DNA of 64,000 nucleotides from Methylobacterium symbioticum (GTDB lineage Bacteria > Pseudomonadota > Alphaproteobacteria > Rhizobiales > Beijerinckiaceae). The DNA is taken from contig NZ_CABFPH010000011.1 in the NCBI RefSeq assembly GCF_902141845.1, positions 1 through 64,000 on the forward strand, in the 5' to 3' direction. The position numbers were made by a program, and so were the translations under genes. Each line of letters begins with the position of its first letter. The first letter of the stretch is position 1. Under the pieces are notes generated by a model. The model saw only the letters and a list, made by a program, of their open reading frames with translations, made no database searches and was not told the DNA's origin. Positions 37,700 through 46,151 of this stretch are shown one piece after another.

Positions 37700-38450
37700 G
37701 GGGATCGGGGGTCTGTGAGCTGGAGGCTGGCTCCGGCCCTCGGCAAATAGGTGCGGTTATGAGGAGAGCCAGCTCCAGGCCGGACCCAATGCCACCCCGG
37801 CGGGAATTACCCGAGGTAATGAGGAGAACTAGCGGGAGGCCCATCCCGGCGGCCTGGCGGAATCACATCGGGTTATGAGAGAGGCAGGCCCCTCTGGCGG
37901 AATTACCCATAGTTATGAGGAGAGGTAGCCTCCAGCCGGCAATTTCCCCGTATAATGAGGGGAGACAGCCCCGAGGCCGGCTCCAGGCCAGCCCGGTGGT
38001 GGTGCTGGTGCACAGCCCCTCCGCCTTGGACTCCTCCCGGTCACCTTGAGCACCCACCCCGAGCCCCGCTCCCTGCCCTTGTCCGAGGATGGGTGGTCTA
38101 TCCCAGCATCAGCGCCCCGCAGGACCACTCTCCGCCAGCGTGAGATACCATCGGTCGGCGCCAAATCGGCGCATCGGTTCCTGATGCCGCCACCTGACGC
38201 CCTCCCAACCTGAAGCCCCGGCATCTCGCCCGCCTTCAGGCCACTCCCTTTCGGCTGCCCCACTGACGCCTCCGAGGCCCCCGGCAGCCCTCCGCCATCA
38301 CAGTCCGCACCTCGCCGACCTCCAGCAACCTGCCGCCCGTCCTCGGGCAGCGGGATGGGGGAGCTGTGACTGTGATCCACCGGCCCAGCTCCAGGGCTTG
38401 CCCGCAAGCTGCGCCACCCCTCACCACCCTGTCCGAAAGTCACCCCGACG
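37700..38450. other. Motif array and following gene-free stretch
   Basis: These 751 bp hold the repeat array (37,745-37,965) and then about 480 bp of GC-rich DNA in which I see no supported gene; open frames there are Pro/Ser/Arg-rich on both strands. Confidence 0.5.
37745..37965 (+). repeat. Array of five spaced copies of AATTACCC-N3-GTTATGAGGAGA
   Basis: Motif copies start at 37,745, 37,804, 37,861, 37,901 and 37,941, so intervals are 59, 57, 40 and 40 bp. The AT-rich left half (AATTACCC) and the right half (GTTATGAGGAGA) are conserved, the three central bases vary, and the GC-rich spacers differ in sequence but most end in GGCGG or CCGGC. All copies point the same way. This is not a CRISPR: repeats are too divergent and spacers uneven. 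It resembles iterons or multi-site protein binding arrays. Confidence 0.75.
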
Positions 38451-39143
38451 ATGACAGCACAGCCCACTATCGAGACCCCCGCCACCCCGGCCACCCGAAG
38501 CGTCCCCCGAGGCCAGCACGAGCCGACCTCCCGCGCGGCCGTCCAGGGCTGCCTCACCTTCTTCAACGACGCCGTGGCCCACTGCCAGGGCCCGACGGTC
38601 GTCTCCGCGCCGAAATCCGAGCACCTGCTTCTTGGCTTGCCGCACGGATCGATCAACGCGGCGTTCCTCCAGGACCGGCCTCAGGGCCCCGTGATCGGCT
38701 GGAGGATCGGGGATCGCAGCCCGCGCTTCACCGTGCCGACCGGCTTCCTGATCCTCCGAGCCCTCTGCCTGTTCGGCGGCTTCCCGTTCATCGACACCAA
38801 CAAGAAGGGCGGCCGGGAGCAGCACTACGTCGAGGTCTTGGCCGAGGGGTACACCCTCCAGCGCCTCATGGTCGGCGCCGAGCCCGGCGAGGTGGTCCGG
38901 CTTCTCGGCGACCATCACGACCTCCTCCCCTGGTGCCTGTCCGTCGAGGGCAGCCATCCGCGGGCCAAGCGGGACCGGCGGGGCGCCATCAGGCTCGCCC
39001 TGGCGCTGTACGACAAGAACGCGGCGGACTGGGGCTTGGCTGATCTGCTGAGCCGGGCGCAGTACGAGGCCCTGCTCCGAGGTGCCTTCCGCCTGTATGA
39101 CGCCGAGCACGCGCACCACCTGCTCCGCCCGATCGGCAGCTAG
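38451..39143 (+). CDS. Island protein of unknown function (230 aa)
   Basis: The soluble protein starts MTAQPTIETPATPATRSVPR. It has no motif I recognise; readable stretches include GLPHGSINAAFLQDRPQGPV, RALCLFGGFPFIDTNKKGGR and SHPRAKRDRRGAIRLALALY. The predicted fold is mixed alpha/beta. It lies between the repeat array and the virion-type protein on the same strand and might be a phage-derived accessory protein. Real-gene codon use supports it; function unknown. Confidence 0.55.
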   Translation: MTAQPTIETPATPATRSVPRGQHEPTSRAAVQGCLTFFNDAVAHCQGPTVVSAPKSEHLLLGLPHGSINAAFLQDRPQGPVIGWRIGDRSPRFTVPTGFLILRALCLFGGFPFIDTNKKGGREQHYVEVLAEGYTLQRLMVGAEPGEVVRLLGDHHDLLPWCLSVEGSHPRAKRDRRGAIRLALALYDKNAADWGLADLLSRAQYEALLRGAFRLYDAEHAHHLLRPIGS

Positions 39144-39362
39144 CGCACAGACCCCTGCCCGAGATCCCCGCCTCGCTGAGCCCGAAGCCCTTTCGCGGGG
39201 CCGGCATCGAGCGCGGGGTGAGGCGGGCCCGGGAGGTCTCCAGGGGTGGCGCCTCTCGGGCCCTAGCAGCCTGAACCCAAGCCCAGCCGCCCCGCACCAT
39301 CACCCATCCACATCGCCAGTCAGTGCGCCCCGAGGCCCCTTCAGGCCGCGGAAGCTACCCCT

Positions 39363-42300
39363 TTGCCTATCGGTACGGGGGTCTCGGGAACGCATGCCCA
39401 ATGCAGGACCACCCCTTTGGCCAGAGCACCCTACAGACCCGTTGAGCTGAGCGAGGCCCTGCGGCCCGTGGCAGCCCCCGTTGACACCTTCGTCCAGGCA
39501 CAGGCCCCCTCCCGAGACACCTCCCTTCAGGACCTCGCACGCTCCCTCTCCGGCCTCGGCGGCAGCCTGGCGGGTCTCGTCGGCCAGCGGGACAAGCAGA
39601 CCGAGGAAGAAGACAAGATCCGCGGCGAGGCGGCCTTCTGGCAGAGCAATGGCACCGGGGCCGCCGATGCCGTCTCCAAGGGCCTGATGCCCGCCCAAGC
39701 GTCCCCCGCCTTCATGCGCGGCTGGAAGCAGGCCGAGGGCACCGTGGCCGGTGGCGTCTTGGAGCAGAAGTTCTCGGCGGCCTACGATGCTTGGGAGGGG
39801 AAGACCTCCGCCGACCCGAAGGCATTCGACGGCTTCCTCCAGGGCTTTCTCAAGGAGAACGTCAAGACCAACGACCCGGATGTGCTCCAGGGCCTTCTCC
39901 CGAAGGTCCGGCAGCTCAACGCCAACTACCTCCAGCGGCACATCGGGGACGCCTCGAAGGCCGCCACGCAAGGGCTGCTCCAAGCCTCCGCGGCGCAGGA
40001 CAGCCAGGCACTCGAAGCCGCCAACACTGCGGGCCTCGCGAGCCGCAAGGGCACCGACTACGAGGCGGTCTTCAAGTCCATCGAGGCGAACCGCGAGGCC
40101 AAGCTCAAGCTCGGCGCCAACGCCCAGGACTACGACAAGCAGGTGGTGGTGGACGGGATCACCGCTGCCGCCGTCCAGCTCCGGGACCCGAAGATCCTCG
40201 ACTTCCTGGACCGCAAGGTGCCCGGGACCGACTACGCATGGTCCAACACCCCGTACGGCCGGGAGCAGCGCCAGAAGACCATCGACACCCTGGAGACCAT
40301 GGGCCGGCGGTCCATCGGGGATGACGAGAAGCGGCGCCGTGAGGAGAAGGCGGAGGCGAAGGACTCCGTCACCCGAGACACCATCGCCGCCATCACCAAG
40401 GACCCGCGAGCCCCGATCCCGGAGGAGCTACTGGCCCGCGGTGAGAAGGTGGACCCGGACTTCCGCATCAATGCCATCCGGTGGCGCGACACGATCGGCA
40501 AGCAGGGGCAGACCTCCGACCCCGAGGACCTTCTCGCTGTCACCTCCGACATCCTCAATGGGGGCGGTCTCCAGCGCGTCCAGCGGGCCATGCGGGACGG
40601 GGTCTTCAGGAACCCCGAGGATCTGACGCGGGCCTACAAGCTCGCCGAGGGCATGAAGGAGCACGGCCCAGCCCTCACCGCCATCTTCTCCTCCGACCAG
40701 TCCAAGACCATCGAGCGGACCATCCGGGAGCGCACGCTCCGACAGAACGATCGGACGGCCATCCTCGACCCGGACGGCATGTCGGATACCGGCTTGGCGG
40801 CACGTCACGACTACCGGATGCAGATCCTTGCGTGGATGGCGGCCAACCCCGGTGCCGATCCCATTCAGCAGCAGGAAGCCATCTCGAAGATCGGCGCGGC
40901 GATCCTCGGGCGCCTCGGGACCAACGACGACGGGGACAAGACCTATGACCGGGCTGGGCTGACGGGGGGCAATCCTTTCGAGAACCGCGAGCCGGCCGCA
41001 CCGGGTGCCGTAGAGGGCGGACGCTCCAACCCGGGGGCCACCAAGGTGCCAAACCGTTCGACCCCGCCAGGTGCCCCCGCTGTGCCGCCCGCGCCTACGC
41101 CCATGCCGGAGACGGACGCGATGGGCAGCCCGATCGGAGGGACCGAGATGACCACCGACCCGGGGGCCCGCCCTGCGCATAAGCGGAGCACCTACGATGG
41201 TGCCGCAGCTTGGTTCAAATCGCTCTCACCCGAAAGCAAGGCAGTCGTGGAGAGAAAGGCGGCGCAAGCGGGCATAGATGTGCGCCAAGCGTCGCAGATT
41301 CTTTATCAGCAGGCCCTCGACGCTGGGCTGATCGCATCCGACGATGATCCAACCCCGGTTTCCCGTCCCAAGCTGGCTCCGGTTCAGCCGCCGGCCGCTC
41401 CCGTTCAGACCGTCCCCGCCACGCCAGCTCCCGGCCGCCAGTCATCCGCGGAGCCGGGCTCGATGCCGCCTGCCCGCGCACCGGACGGCACGCCCATCGA
41501 GACGGCCTCGGCGAGCACGACCACAGCCCCCGGCGCCCCCGATCCGACCGCCGAAGCCGTCTCCGGGTTCCAGCGTGTCGTCAGCGGCGCCTACTCGGGC
41601 CAGGCCACCTTCGACGGCATCAAGGCTACCCTCAACGGCCGGACCTTCACCGGCCCCGCCAGCCCGGAGCAGGTTGCGCGGCAGTTCGAGGGCCTGGACG
41701 AGACCAACCCGAAGCACCGCGCGGCCCTCACCGCATTCCTGTCCAAGGCCGCGGGCCAGCGCATCGACCCCGCCAAGGTGCCATGGTGCGCGGCCTTCGT
41801 GGACAGCGTACTGGACGCCTCCGGCCGGCAGACACGCGGCTCCCTTCGGGCAGCGGACTTCCTCGACTACGGCACCGCCACCGACCAGCCCACCCGCGGG
41901 GACGTGGTGGTCTTCAAATCCATGGCCCGTGGCTCCAGCGGCCATGTCGGCTTCGTGGTCGGCATCGAGGGCGATCGGGTCCGCTACCTCGCCGGCAACG
42001 ACGACAACAAGGTACAGGAGGATACCCTGCCGCTGAGCAAGGTGGCGGGCTTCAGGCGACCGCCCGAGGCCGGCACGCGTGGCCCCTTCGCGGTGGGCGC
42101 CCGTGATGGTGGTGGCGCGAGTAAGGAGGTCTCGGCGGCCTTCGTGCGGGCTCTGAGCAGCACGGGCAAGGCTGCGGGCACCTTCGCGGCGCCCGAGGTC
42201 CAGGCCGACCCGAGAGCCGCCCGCATCCTCGACCTGGTGAGCGGGGCGGAGCTGAAGGGGACCGAGGCCGGCAACTACAATGCCGTCTACGGCAATGCCG

Positions 42301-43187
42301 CTGCCACCGAGGACCTGAGCCGGCGCACGCTGGATCAGACCATCGCGTGGTCGCAGTCCCGCGGCACCTCATCCTCGGCGACCGGCCGCTACCAGTTCCT
42401 CGCCAGCACCCTGGAGAGCCTGAAGTCGGAGCTGAAGCTGTCGGGAAGCGAGCCCTTCAGCCCGGCGCTTCAGGACCGCATGGCGCTGGCCCTGCTCAAC
42501 CGCAGGGGTTTCCGGGAGTGGACCGTGGGCAAGCTCACCGACGACGCCTTCGCGGCCAACCTCGCGAAGGAGTGGGCCTCGCTGCCGAACCCGGCCACCG
42601 GCAGGAGCCACTATGCGGGCGACGGGGTGAACAAGGCACTGGTCTCGCCCTCTCAGGTACGGGCCGCGCTGACAGGCACCGGGGCGTTCCCGGCGGCTCG
42701 CCTGGAGCAGGCCGCGCAGACCCTCGCGAAGCAGGCAGGCGGGCCGGAGTTCACCCGGAAGGTCCGCACCATGTTCGGCGGCGGCAGCGGTGCGGGTGGG
42801 CAGCAGGCCGGGCCGGCAGTGGACGCCTATGCCAACGCCCCGAGCCCGGACCTCGCGGCCCGGCTCCGAGCGGCCAACCCGGACCCTGTCGGCAACAGCG
42901 CGGCGGTCCTGGCGGAGGTGGCGCCCGACCTCGCGGCAGTGATCCGCAGGGCCCAGGCGGAGAACCCGAAGCTGCGCTTGGCGGTGGTCTCGCGGAAGGG
43001 TGAGGCGGGCGCCGAGGTCTGGCCGGTGGATGCCGAGGGCCGGATCTCCTTCGATCCCGCCCAACAGGATGCCGTGGGCGCAGCCGTGCGGAGGTCGGCC
43101 ACGCAGCTTGGCTTCGGCGTGAACATCGGCGGCGGCTTGGGCGGTGGCCGCACTCACATCGAGATGGCCCCGACGACGCGGGCGTGA
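39363..43187 (+). CDS. Very large phage internal-virion-like protein with peptidoglycan hydrolase domains
   Basis: At up to 1,274 residues this is the largest island protein. Residues about 25-330 match T7-like podophage internal core proteins in wording (PVDTFVQAQAPSRDTSLQDL, ASPAFMRGWKQAEGTVAGG) and coiled-coil character; a Pro/Thr linker follows. A TIGR02594/NlpC-like amidase domain has Cys809 (VPWCAAFVDSVL) and His861 (SGHVGFVVG). A lambda-endolysin-like GH104 domain follows (about 955-1,100: SATGRYQFLASTLESL, SPALQDRMALALLNRRG). The C-terminus (1,175-1,274) resembles an M15 peptidase remnant ending RTHIEM. Known relatives digest the cell wall during DNA ejection. The exact start is uncertain because no good ribosome site is seen. 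Confidence 0.8.
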   Translation: MPIGTGVSGTHAQCRTTPLARAPYRPVELSEALRPVAAPVDTFVQAQAPSRDTSLQDLARSLSGLGGSLAGLVGQRDKQTEEEDKIRGEAAFWQSNGTGAADAVSKGLMPAQASPAFMRGWKQAEGTVAGGVLEQKFSAAYDAWEGKTSADPKAFDGFLQGFLKENVKTNDPDVLQGLLPKVRQLNANYLQRHIGDASKAATQGLLQASAAQDSQALEAANTAGLASRKGTDYEAVFKSIEANREAKLKLGANAQDYDKQVVVDGITAAAVQLRDPKILDFLDRKVPGTDYAWSNTPYGREQRQKTIDTLETMGRRSIGDDEKRRREEKAEAKDSVTRDTIAAITKDPRAPIPEELLARGEKVDPDFRINAIRWRDTIGKQGQTSDPEDLLAVTSDILNGGGLQRVQRAMRDGVFRNPEDLTRAYKLAEGMKEHGPALTAIFSSDQSKTIERTIRERTLRQNDRTAILDPDGMSDTGLAARHDYRMQILAWMAANPGADPIQQQEAISKIGAAILGRLGTNDDGDKTYDRAGLTGGNPFENREPAAPGAVEGGRSNPGATKVPNRSTPPGAPAVPPAPTPMPETDAMGSPIGGTEMTTDPGARPAHKRSTYDGAAAWFKSLSPESKAVVERKAAQAGIDVRQASQILYQQALDAGLIASDDDPTPVSRPKLAPVQPPAAPVQTVPATPAPGRQSSAEPGSMPPARAPDGTPIETASASTTTAPGAPDPTAEAVSGFQRVVSGAYSGQATFDGIKATLNGRTFTGPASPEQVARQFEGLDETNPKHRAALTAFLSKAAGQRIDPAKVPWCAAFVDSVLDASGRQTRGSLRAADFLDYGTATDQPTRGDVVVFKSMARGSSGHVGFVVGIEGDRVRYLAGNDDNKVQEDTLPLSKVAGFRRPPEAGTRGPFAVGARDGGGASKEVSAAFVRALSSTGKAAGTFAAPEVQADPRAARILDLVSGAELKGTEAGNYNAVYGNAAATEDLSRRTLDQTIAWSQSRGTSSSATGRYQFLASTLESLKSELKLSGSEPFSPALQDRMALALLNRRGFREWTVGKLTDDAFAANLAKEWASLPNPATGRSHYAGDGVNKALVSPSQVRAALTGTGAFPAARLEQAAQTLAKQAGGPEFTRKVRTMFGGGSGAGGQQAGPAVDAYANAPSPDLAARLRAANPDPVGNSAAVLAEVAPDLAAVIRRAQAENPKLRLAVVSRKGEAGAEVWPVDAEGRISFDPAQQDAVGAAVRRSATQLGFGVNIGGGLGGGRTHIEMAPTTRA

Positions 43188-43208
43188 CGGAACACGGAGA
43201 CGGCAGCG

Positions 43209-43421
43209 ATGATGAGCGACGACAGGACCGAAGGCGAGCCTACCGTGGCAGAGGGCATCGTGCGGATGTTTGAGGAAGCCAATGCGGCCGGCACCGAGAC
43301 CACGCCTCCTGCTGCCGCCACGCCAGCCGAGAGCGCCCGCCTGATGGATGAGGCGTTCGAGCGGTGGGAGCGGGCGAAGGGTCTCAACGTGGTGCCGTTC
43401 CCGAGGCAGGCGGCGCGGTAG
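43209..43421 (+). CDS. Small acidic protein following the virion-like gene
   Basis: The 70-residue protein (MMSDDRTEGEPTVAEGIVRM) begins 21 bp after the stop of the large gene, behind GGAGACGGCAGCG, so the two are cotranscribed. It is helical, with FEEANAAGTETTPPAAATPA and ARLMDEAFERWERAKGL, and ends in a basic VVPFPRQAAR. It could be a small partner or chaperone of the large protein; no family is recognised. Confidence 0.55.
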   Translation: MMSDDRTEGEPTVAEGIVRMFEEANAAGTETTPPAAATPAESARLMDEAFERWERAKGLNVVPFPRQAAR

Positions 43422-43506
43422 GGGTCAGAGCCAGACACGAAGGTGGCGGAGGGCTTCATGGGCTCTCCGCCGCCGCCGTCCTGAGGTTAGGGCTCTTGGT
43501 GAGTCC

Positions 43507-44175
43507 TCAAGGCATCGTTCTAGTATCGGGATAGGACCGAACCCGGGTCCGACCCTCGACCATGCCAGCGGGCGAGAGCGTTGCGCTGGAGGCTGTGGGA
43601 TCAAGCTCAGTGGTCGTTGCGGTCGGCGCGGCCCAACCCTCGTTCCGCCACTGTTGCGTCCGCTCGTGCATGTCGAGGGAGCCATGCTGCTCTAGGATAT
43701 CCATCACCATCAGTGCTTGGGCGTCGTCGGCCCGTACGGTGACCAGCGTGCCACCTCGGCGCACGCCCTCCGAGTAGGCGTGGGCGTCAGTCTCGCCCAT
43801 ACCGGCGCCAGCAAGACTGCCGACCAAGCCGCCCGCCGCCGCTCCGATGCCGGCGCCGGTCAAGGCGCTCACAAGCCAGCCGGCGGCCACGACAGGCCCG
43901 ACGCCCGGTATGGCGAGAAGTCCGAGACCGGCGAGGAGACCCGCGCCACCGCCGACCACTGTGCCGAGCGTTGCACCTGTACCGGCTCCGGTCTCCGCCC
44001 CCTGCTTGGCCTCATGGTGATTGCCCGAAGTGACCCGCCCGGCGTGGCGGTCTCCCTCGTTGTTGCTGACGATGCTGATGTCGGAGTGCGGGATGCCGCC
44101 TGCTTCAAGCTTGCCAACTGCGGTGCTGGCGTCCTCGTAGCGATCGAATATCGCCGTGACCATTTGCTTTGCCAT
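43507..44175 (-). CDS. YflT-domain general stress protein with glycine zipper
   Basis: The 222-residue protein starts MAKQMVTAIFDRYEDASTAV, the heat-induced stress protein YflT domain, with KLEAGGIPHSDISIVSNNEG. A hydrophobic glycine-zipper region follows (GTVVGGGAGLLAGLGLLAIP and GAGIGAAAGGLVGSLAGAG), and a second alpha/beta segment (RRGGTLVTVRADDAQALMVM). Such proteins are induced by stress in many alphaproteobacteria and are often found with hemerythrin and PRC-barrel genes. It heads a minus-strand stress cluster. Confidence 0.8.
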   Translation of the reverse strand: MAKQMVTAIFDRYEDASTAVGKLEAGGIPHSDISIVSNNEGDRHAGRVTSGNHHEAKQGAETGAGTGATLGTVVGGGAGLLAGLGLLAIPGVGPVVAAGWLVSALTGAGIGAAAGGLVGSLAGAGMGETDAHAYSEGVRRGGTLVTVRADDAQALMVMDILEQHGSLDMHERTQQWRNEGWAAPTATTTELDPTASSATLSPAGMVEGRTRVRSYPDTRTMP

Positions 44176-44223
44176 GGTGGCCTCCTGGATGATGATCGTG
44201 GTTGGGTGTCAGGGTGCCGCTGC

Positions 44224-44610
44224 CTATTGGACGGCGACGTTGCCCTTGAAGTCCACGCCGACGTTGACGGACTTGCCGTTCATCATCGCGGTGCCGCGCC
44301 AGATGCCCTTGTCGTCCTTCTTGAGGTCCTTCGCCTCCTTGTAGCCGGCATCCTCCAGACGCTTGCGGATTTGCGCCTCGGTGAAGCTGTTGGCGCCTTC
44401 CTCAAGCTTGGCGCTCGATGCCGTGCCCGTGGTGCCCGGATTGTTGGCGTCAGGCCTGTCGGTGTTCGGCCGAGTGACAGCCTGCTGACCGCCCGACTTC
44501 TCGCTGGTAGCGGCGTCAGGGGCAGGTTTGCCGGTCACGGTAGTCTGCGCGACAGCGGGGCTCAGGCCCAGCAGAGCGAGCAGTGTCAGGGCGGTGAATG
44601 TCTGGCGCAT
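44224..44610 (-). CDS. Secreted PepSY-like protein
   Basis: The 128-residue protein has a signal peptide (MRQTFTALTLLALLGLSPAV, then AQ), a disordered Asn/Asp/Gly-rich stretch (PNTDRPDANNPGTTGTASSA) and a C-terminal PepSY-like module: FTEAQIRKRLEDAGYKEAKD and GIWRGTAMMNGKSVNVGVDF. PepSY modules are small inhibitor or binding domains of the envelope. It lies 48 bp upstream of the YflT gene on the same strand. Confidence 0.75.
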   Translation of the reverse strand: MRQTFTALTLLALLGLSPAVAQTTVTGKPAPDAATSEKSGGQQAVTRPNTDRPDANNPGTTGTASSAKLEEGANSFTEAQIRKRLEDAGYKEAKDLKKDDKGIWRGTAMMNGKSVNVGVDFKGNVAVQ

Positions 44611-44946
44611 TGCGCTTCTCCCGAATTATCTCTCGGAAGAAATTCTAAGTGCGTGCGGAGCGTTCCAAAAATAAAGACCCTCACTCAGGCTTGACCTTGC
44701 AAGGATCTGTATGCCAGCTCAGCATTATTCTTGCGGACGGACTGAGATCTGCGGCAGTGATTGTTCGCACTGCTCGCTGCCGCCGGCATCGACGCTGGTT
44801 AACGTTCACACCCTGTGAGGAAATCCATGCGGCACCGCAGCCGTGGTGGGTGCTTGCTCACTCGTGGCGGCGGGGAAGCCTTTCGCTGGCACCTCCCGCC
44901 GTCGCTCGGTCAGCCTAGCGCCTCCGCCTTCGGAGCGCTGAGGCGG
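44611..44946. other. Stretch without a supported gene
   Basis: Between the PepSY-like and hemerythrin genes (336 bp) I see no gene. The region near 44,640-44,720 is moderately AT-rich and probably holds the promoter of the PepSY-YflT pair. Confidence 0.4.
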
Positions 44947-45642
44947 CTACTTGGTGAAATGCCCAGGTGAAATGGGATCGCTTGCCGGGAACGTATCCTC
45001 GACCGCCTCATCAAGCTGACGCTCCCGGCGCTCGGCGTGCCTCTCCTTCGGAGATCCGCTTCGGGGCGACCTGCCGCGACCGAAGACGCCGTAATGCCAC
45101 GCCAACAAGCCGATCCCAGTCGCGGCTGCCGTGAGCGTGGCGATGAGGGCGGTCTCGCTCGACAACACCCCGCCCAGCGCAACCCGCTGCCGGCTTTGAA
45201 GGGCACCAGTCTTGGCGCGGATAAACGCTCGGGTCGCGGTGTTGACTTCCTGAGGCGAGAGCAGCTTGCGAGCCGCGGGGATCAGCTCGTGCGTATGGCG
45301 GTGTAGGTGTTGGTCCACGAGAAAGGTGGCGTCCTCGAATGTGTTGAGCCAACCCTGCGAGCCTTTCTGCCGGTGCCGAGCGAGAGTCTTGAGGTGCCGC
45401 ATGAACTCAGAGTGGCCGTGATGCAGATCCTCGATGAGGTCTCGCGTGCCACTCTCACGGCTCAGAGGCGCGTAGAGGCTGGCATCGAGCCCGACAGCAT
45501 GCAGCTCAAGCTCACCCATCAGGTCACCCAACATGCGCTCACGGCTGCGAACCACACCGGGGCCGTTCAGGGCATAGGGGATCTCACGGATGAGTTGGGC
45601 GATGTTCTCGTGGTCGCGCTCGATGAGCTGCCAAAGGTCCAT
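44947..45642 (-). CDS. Hemerythrin HHE domain protein
   Basis: The 231-residue protein (start MDLWQLIERDHENIAQLIRE) has a four-helix hemerythrin-like bundle with His residues in ERDHENIA, ELELHAVGLDASLY, EDLHHGHSEFMRHLKTL and DQHLHRHTHELIPAA. These can bind a di-iron centre that senses O2 or NO or serves in stress protection. A hydrophobic segment (TALIATLTAAATGIGLLAWH) and a charged tail follow, suggesting membrane association. The start at 45,642 was chosen at the family N-terminus; the frame is open to 45,684. Confidence 0.82.
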   Translation of the reverse strand: MDLWQLIERDHENIAQLIREIPYALNGPGVVRSRERMLGDLMGELELHAVGLDASLYAPLSRESGTRDLIEDLHHGHSEFMRHLKTLARHRQKGSQGWLNTFEDATFLVDQHLHRHTHELIPAARKLLSPQEVNTATRAFIRAKTGALQSRQRVALGGVLSSETALIATLTAAATGIGLLAWHYGVFGRGRSPRSGSPKERHAERRERQLDEAVEDTFPASDPISPGHFTK

Positions 45643-45738
45643 ACGCGGTACTCCTGTAAGTAGCACCACCCAAACTTCCTGCACCTTCTAGCTGTTCCAA
45701 GGGCTGCTGCCGGTCGGCGCCAAGCTCGCTCCCCGTGA

Positions 45739-45903
45739 TTGTCGGTCCTCTGCTCCGGGCGAGACCAACACTCACGGAGACCGGCCCGCCTGACCTTCAT
45801 CGGCGTTTTCGCACTGAGCCTAATGCCGTTCCTCCTGGCGCACCTGCGGGAGCGACGAGGCCGGCGGCAGAGGATGAAGCGGGAGGCCGAGGAGCCTCCT
45901 TAG
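45739..45903 (+). CDS. Small membrane peptide, second FALSLMPFL copy (TTG start)
   Basis: The frame from a TTG at 45,739 to TAG at 45,903 encodes 54 residues ending FIGVFALSLMPFLLAHLRER and a basic tail RRGRRQRMKREAEEPP. Compared with the copy at 37,550-37,699, FALSLMPFL is identical but GCG/GCA, CTC/CTG and CTC/CTA differ at synonymous sites. The N-terminal part is unlike the first copy and the TTG start is weak, so this copy may be degraded. Confidence 0.35.
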   Translation: MSVLCSGRDQHSRRPARLTFIGVFALSLMPFLLAHLRERRGRRQRMKREAEEPP

Positions 45904-46151
45904 ATAGAGTGCGGAGGTGCTGCCCACCATCGACGTGGCTTTGGGCGGCACCCCATACTTTCCTTCACGGTCACCCTGAGCACTACTGCCTCGACAACAC
46001 GAGACCGTCCTTCCTGTCCTGTTGATGAAGGGAGTGGCCGAAAGCCCAGACCCTCATGCTTTCACCAGCCCGCCCATCGTCATCTTGGATCGGGGGTCTC
46101 AAGGGCCGAAGGCCCGCCCCAAGGCAGTTCGAGGTAATTTGTGGGAAAGCG

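Noticed and set aside
37745..37965. CRISPR array
   Set aside because: The repeats vary between copies, spacing is uneven (40 to 59 bp), spacers share GC-rich pieces, and no cas gene is nearby.
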